Positions 59,260-64,000 of a DNA stretch of 64,000 nucleotides are shown here, piece after piece (the stretch's first letter is position 1; every line of letters begins with the position of its first letter). A model generated the notes under the pieces. The model saw nothing but the letters and a program-made list of their open reading frames with translations, did not search any database and was not told the DNA's origin. Where the stretch lies: the NCBI GenBank assembly GCA_902806565.1, contig CADCXA010000029.1:744001-808000 (forward strand), given 5' to 3'. The position numbers and the translations under genes are program-made. The stretch is from Hypoxylon rubiginosum. Its lineage: Eukaryota > Ascomycota > Sordariomycetes > Xylariales > Hypoxylaceae.

Positions 59260-59333
59260 TTAAAAAAATTAATAATTAATATAATTTAATAAAACTTATT
59301 TTACGTAACTTTTTTATTATATTTATATTATTC

Positions 59334-59919
59334 CTAGATTTAAAGCGATAAAATCGCAAAGGAAAAGGTCGAAAAGTGCGGGGCGATTCTAAGTGTCTGA
59401 TTGGCCAGTGAAATTGTGGCAGTACTAATGAAATAAAGAGAAGTTGATTGGTACCTTAGGTACCTATGTATCTATGCTACTTTGATATCACATTGGCTCG
59501 TTCTCATACCGGCTGAGTGTAACGCCGTCGCAGTCGGAGATATGTTTACTAGACAAGACGTGTTGCTAAACTCATGTAGAGTAAAACTGCTGTACATGGA
59601 ATTTATAGCGTTGCTCTACTCGACTACAATCATAGAGAAGTTGCATGAAGAGAGGATAGCGGCATGTCTTTGGGGCTAGTCTTTGTTGTAACACCTTGAT
59701 GTAAGACAAGGAAGAGCCGAGAACGTCAAGATCATATCCATTCGATGAAAGTAGATTGGCCTTGGCTTTGTATTTAGTAACCATGTTGGTAACCATGTTC
59801 AAATTATGTCTATGCGGGTAGGCAATCTATGTGTCAATTCACCCAATGCCACGTGTGTGCTAGTTTATTCATTTCTTCGAATACATGATAGCAAGTGGCA
59901 CATGAAAATAGCACGATAA
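59334..59919. other. Intergenic, upstream of the kinase-peptidase fusion gene
   Basis: Normal composition resumes here. It includes a GGTACCTTAGGTACC patch near 59450 and a repeated GTAACCATGTT (59778-59799). It must contain the promoter of the next gene. No coding signal was seen. Confidence 0.55.
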
Positions 59920-62900
59920 ATGGCAGAAGACGGCGCAGAATCCTTCATAGGAAGGGCGAGATACTGGAATTATGCTTTCGAACAGTATAGACGTAATGGA
60001 ATGCATCCCATTTGGTCCGAACAACAAAAGCGAGATCTTCTTGCCCGTTACGAAAACCGACCTGTCCCAGGAAATGTTGGCCCACGGATCAGATTCGATG
60101 TTAATCCATTTAATAGGGTAACTTTCCGAGAGGCACCCCTCCAGGATATAGCTGGGTCTCCAATAGACGCTGAATTTGATGCTGATGCGAGAGCGGCTCA
60201 ACTTCGATTGGAAGAATTTCGGAGCTGGTTCGAAAAACCCCGCATATCTTCCACAATATATTCTTTTCAGAAAGTTTTGGGTTGGGGAGGCCAAGGAATA
60301 GCTGCTCACTACAGAGTCCCTGTCCAACCAAGAAGCGACCCAAATTATGACCGAAGCACGGACGGGAGACAACACCGAGTTGATCGAGACATTGTTGTCA
60401 AGTTCTCAAGGAGAGGGTGGCAGGATGATAGGATACAAATCGAGGCAGAGATGACAAGGGTAAGTCGGCTGATAGATGCCCTGCCTCACTCAACGGAATA
60501 GAGACATAACGTCATGCAGAAAGTCAGAAGATCGGCACATTGCATTCAATTGATCGAGCCCAGGGAAATTGGCAAACAAACACCGAAGTTCATCAGGCCA
60601 TTAGAGGACGACGATTCCAGCACAGACGACGATTCCAGCGGAGATGAGAGCGCGTCTGGCGAACGCGAGAATGCTGCGCCTAACGATGCCGAAAGGGAAA
60701 GAGAGGCCGATCCGCCTATTAATGAAAGAGAAAGAAGGGCTAGGGACCGTAGAATAGAGGCAAGAAAAGAGAGAAGGAAAACCCGCCAGAAAGAGATAGA
60801 AGAATATAACCGCAGATACGCAGGAGATCCAAAAAGGAAATTTGGCAGAGTCAACCAACCTAGGCGTGATATAATGGTCCTTGAATACATGGAGAACGGC
60901 TCGTTGCAGGACCTCGTCGAAAAACTTGCGACGGACAGACGGCGAAGACGGAACGGAGGACGGATACCCAACCGAGTGTTGTGGTCATTTTGGCTCTGTC
61001 GTAAGTTGGCCTCCGTTCTCGCCAAACTTTCAGAGCATAGAATATTGACAGGTCGGGGCGTATAGTTATTCGAGCTTGCATTGCCATGGAATACCCCCCG
61101 AGAAAGTTTCACCCGAATCGAAACCGAAAGCCAGAGCCGCCGTCGGTATCTGTAGCCACGGCTGCGGCTAATCGAATGAAGCGGGAGTTAAAACGGCTAA
61201 ATATAACACTGAGAGATGAAAACTCAACCCCACAGGCCACGAGAGCCGCAGATACTCTGCGAGACGATTTGATCGAGACCATCCCTAATTTCGGGAACGT
61301 CAACAGGCGGCAAAATCTTGTCCACTTCGACATCGATCCGCTGAATAGTAAGTAGTCTTAATATCATGGGTTCGGATTCGCTGACGAAGTTTCTATTAGT
61401 CTTAATCGGCGATTTGGAATGCACTCCTAGCGGAGCAAACGGGTGGCGACAGACACGTAGAAGGGCTGAGGGGATAGCTGAGTTTCTATTGAGTGAAGAA
61501 CCTGAAGTCCCTGGTTATGGCTTTAAAACACTCCGACATACAGAAAAGAGAGACGACGGGGCTCATTGCGAGCATGATTTCGTCCCGAGGCTCAAGGTAA
61601 GCGGATGCTAACTATCTGGTAGCCAACTGCAAATGAACGAGACTGAATAACAGCATGACAGCTAGCGGATTTCGGACTGGCAGATAAGATAAAGCGGTAC
61701 GTAGAGATTTATAGAATTTACCTGACTCTGTGGATTTGTGCTGACTTCTTGCGGGTGGGGATAATAGGGGGAAAAGCAAGTAAGTGGCCACTATGGTACC
61801 TAGGACCTCCTTCAACCCCCAGCGGTTGACATTGCTATATCACAGTGAATATTATTTCAATCGGCGAAAGAGAGCTAAGATGGGTAGCTTTGCTCCTGTG
61901 AGTAAATTGTCTCTTTAATCGATGTTGCCCGGGGCCTTAGTTGGCAGCTATTAACGCATGGGTAGGAACAATTCGGACACGAATGGGACAACAGTACGTT
62001 ATTTCTTTGGGACATACGGTTGGAAATCTCCAATTAAAAAGTACCTGTCGTTGACGCAGCATTACAGTGCCTGGTAATCCAGACGGGCGTGAAATATCTC
62101 AATCTCTGGTAGTGGGATACTATGGCCCGCATACCAATATCTGGGGCATAGCATTGGTAACCTCTCCCCCCTAGACCCCTCTTAATCATGACCTAGCTGA
62201 TGTTCTGGAGTCGATGTGGATGCTCATCACGAAATCTTTGCCACCAACTCCGCCGCAGCCGCAAGTCCCCGAAGGGATAGACTACGACCCCGATCTAACT
62301 CCCGAGGAAATCGATAGAGAACTTCGTCTACTAGACCCGGATGAACCGATTTCATATTGCGCTTGGCTCATGGACCCATACGGCGAGTTCCGCTGGGCCG
62401 ACCCTGTCCTCCGGCGAAGAATCTACGAGTGCATGTATCATCGACCTGAAGATCGCCCAAGCCTGCTTACCCTACTGGGGGAGGCCTCGACGAAGTTATG
62501 CAATGACGCATTCCCGCAGGAAAGCGACGAGGCCATAAGAGAATGGGTTCATAGATGGTATGTTGGTATATAGTTGCGCTGCCGCTCTTCCCTTCTTGTC
62601 ATATCGGGGGCTGCTGTCGATGGTTCTGTTCCATTGATATGTTGCTTATATTTTCCCAACAAACTATTTGCTTTAATTCATCCCTGTTTGTCTGATCACT
62701 TTGCCCCTGGCCTAACTTGAACAAGGATTTATGAACCACGGACGGAAATAGAAACAGAGGAAAGCGACGACGACGATGATGCTCCTCCGCCCCCGGGAAG
62801 GTTACGGGCACGGCAACCTCAAACACAACGACTTATCCCTCCTATGAGCGCTGCTGCTGCTGCTGCTAGGCCAAGCGTATGTAACGTCATGATCCCTTTA

Positions 62901-64000
62901 AACCCAGCTTCCGGGAGTAAAGATTTCAATATAAGAAATCATTTAGGAGTTGTTTCCCAAACTTATTCCCAGACTGCAAATATATTTCGCTTAAGGAAGC
63001 AATTTGCTAACTCGCGCTGTTGTAGGATGCCAATAGTTTTCATGCGGACTTTCCAAACGGTTGCCTACCGATCACGAATAGCGTAGAAATTGGTTACAGC
63101 GGCCTAACTGCGGTCGTCGATAGCATCATGGCTCAAGCGCCGTACCTAAGGAACCTCACCACGAATGAACCCATACCGTTTCCTGCTTTTGACGAACTGC
63201 GTGAAATATATCACGAAAATAGAGGTGCTGGAATATTCGCAGTAAATAACCCAATACCCGCACAAACAGGACAACTTGACGATGTGCCCCATCTTGCGCC
63301 TGAGATAGCGGCAACTCTGTACACGTGGGGAAGGGATCATGGATTGGATCTGAGTCTCGGTGTCCTCACTCCGGACGGAGACCACAGAAGGATATTATTT
63401 ACTCCGCGCGCTGACGGGGCGATCTGGATTTGGAATCCGGGTAATCGTTGGGAGGGGGTATCGCCGGCTCCTCCGCCTCCGTCGACAGGTGATGGTGGCG
63501 ATGGTGCGAGAAATGATAACCCCCCCGGCCCCCCCGGCCCCCCTAGGCCTGTCCAACCTGGGTCTTCTGGTGCTCCCAGTGCTCCTAACCTACAACTCCT
63601 ACCAGTTCAACCAATCCCTCCTCCATCCGCTGCCGCCTACCCGCCGTTTGCAGCAGCGTTCGACGCGAGCTTCCCAGGCGGCGCGGCGCAAATCCCCAAC
63701 AACGCACGGATGGGTCAATGCGGGTTGCTGTCAATCCTCGACAGCCTCAGGGGCCAGCTGGGGCAGAACCCGACAACCGCCGCGGGAGTGCCCATATTCC
63801 TACCGACATACAACGCCCTGCTCCAGCGATACCGAACCATGAGAACAAACGGGGCATTCCAGGCGATAAACCAGCTGATAAACGCGCAGGCCAATCAAGA
63901 CCCCAACGCCGGCCCTTTCCAGGTGGAAGAGATAGCGATGGTTTTGCGAGACTGGGGACTCCAGCACGGACTGCTCCTGGATCTGGGCGCTGCTCTGCCG
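59920..64000 (+). CDS. Divergent protein kinase fused to tandem cysteine-peptidase-like (OTU-like?) domains; runs off the right edge
   Basis: Twelve exons are visible: 59920-60459, 60520-61000, 61066-61347, 61400-61596, 61662-61696, 61768-61779, 61846-61897, 61966-61993, 62068-62156, 62211-62557, 62726-62876 and 63026 onward. They give at least 1063 aa, with every junction in frame. Kinase landmarks are the Gly-rich loop GWGGQG (121-126), VVKFS (Lys161), MVLEYMENGSLQDL (299 on), catalytic loop HFDIDPLN (427-434), ADFGLAD (Asp503) and APE (532-534). HxD and Asn are kept, but Lys of HRDLK is Asp. Large charged inserts lie at about 206-295 and 355-425. After an acidic linker, two related domains follow. 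Copy A (739-883) has GYSGLTAVVDS, and copy B (from about 944) has GQCGLLSILDS, suggesting a peptidase Cys970 in B replaced by Ser763 in A. A Pro/Gly linker joins them. I know no named family with this order, so the function is unknown. Confidence 0.75.
61768..61779 (+). other. 12-nt microexon in the kinase activation loop
   Basis: The bases GGGGAAAAGCAA lie between an AG at 61766-61767 and a GTAAGT donor at 61780. Including them links DFGLADKIKR to GKSNEYYFNRRKRAKMG in frame. Reading through the donor instead meets a stop. This is inferred from frame and kinase-loop logic, without transcript support. Confidence 0.6.

Larger units (their letters stand above)
57290..59333. other. Extreme A+T block (about 2 kb), candidate RIP-destroyed repeat element
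   Basis: Over about 2 kb, G and C are nearly absent apart from scattered single bases. Both borders are sharp against normal DNA. Two 253-bp direct repeats near its ends (57552-57804 and 59007-59259) frame a 1.2-kb centre. The few differences between the repeats are C/T or G/A transitions, as expected of repeat-induced point mutation. No open frame survives. A destroyed LTR element or solo repeat pair is the simplest reading. A mitochondrial insertion is less likely because even fungal mtDNA keeps more G+C. Confidence 0.8.

Noticed and set aside
57290..59333. Nuclear insertion of mitochondrial DNA
   Set aside because: G+C is lower than in known fungal mitochondrial genomes, no mitochondrial gene or tRNA text is visible, and the transition-only repeat differences fit RIP better.

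Overview
The window is nuclear DNA of a filamentous ascomycete (Pezizomycotina, most likely a Sordariomycete). The evidence is short GT..AG introns of about 50-100 bp with CTAAC-like branch sites, orthologues of filamentous-fungal regulators (VIB-1/Ndt80 type, STRIPAK HAM-2/PRO22 type), two HET-domain proteins, many dispersed TACC/CCTAGG microsatellite patches between genes, and one almost pure A+T block whose repeat copies differ only by transitions, as expected of repeat-induced point mutation (RIP). I rebuilt exon structures by hand from splice signals, reading frame and family conservation.

Left part (1-33 kb), conserved core genes: about 8 kb without a recognisable gene, then a vib-1-type Ndt80/PhoG transcription factor (8118-10497), a DUF2011 protein (12853-13758), the STRIPAK subunit HAM-2/PRO22/Far11 in seven exons (14173-17531), a mitochondrial citrate-carrier-like protein with an 803-bp intron (18854-20544), an FCP1/NIF-domain protein with a DLNGT motif on the minus strand, the ribosome-biogenesis factor Rrp36, a COQ8/ABC1 atypical kinase on the minus strand, a HET-domain gene (27281-29200) and a seven-transmembrane receptor-like protein with a long cytosolic tail (minus strand, four exons).

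Middle (33-50 kb): 5.5 kb without a supported gene, then the CTK1/CDK12-like CTD kinase with a long Arg/Ser/Asp N-terminus (38843-42528), an AIF/AMID-like FAD oxidoreductase, a short-chain dehydrogenase with a possible mitochondrial presequence, a 561-bp non-coding element with about 125-bp terminal inverted repeats (MITE-like), and a second HET-domain gene directly beside it.

Right part (50-64 kb), accessory in character: 5 kb of low-complexity and degenerate repeat DNA, a possible gene remnant, a seven-exon NmrA-like atypical SDR, a 2-kb A+T block with 253-bp direct terminal repeats (a candidate RIP-destroyed LTR-type element), and a gene of at least 12 exons that runs off the right edge. 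Its product joins a divergent protein kinase domain to two tandem copies of a cysteine-peptidase-like (possibly OTU-like) domain. The first copy has lost the presumed catalytic Cys and the second keeps it. This is the best candidate here for an undescribed system.

Functional links: VIB-1-type factors are known in Neurospora to be needed for HET-domain incompatibility responses, so finding one in a window with two HET genes is suggestive only. COQ8, the citrate carrier and possibly the SDR act in mitochondria. HAM-2 and HET proteins both concern hyphal fusion and its consequences. No operon-like coupling is implied.
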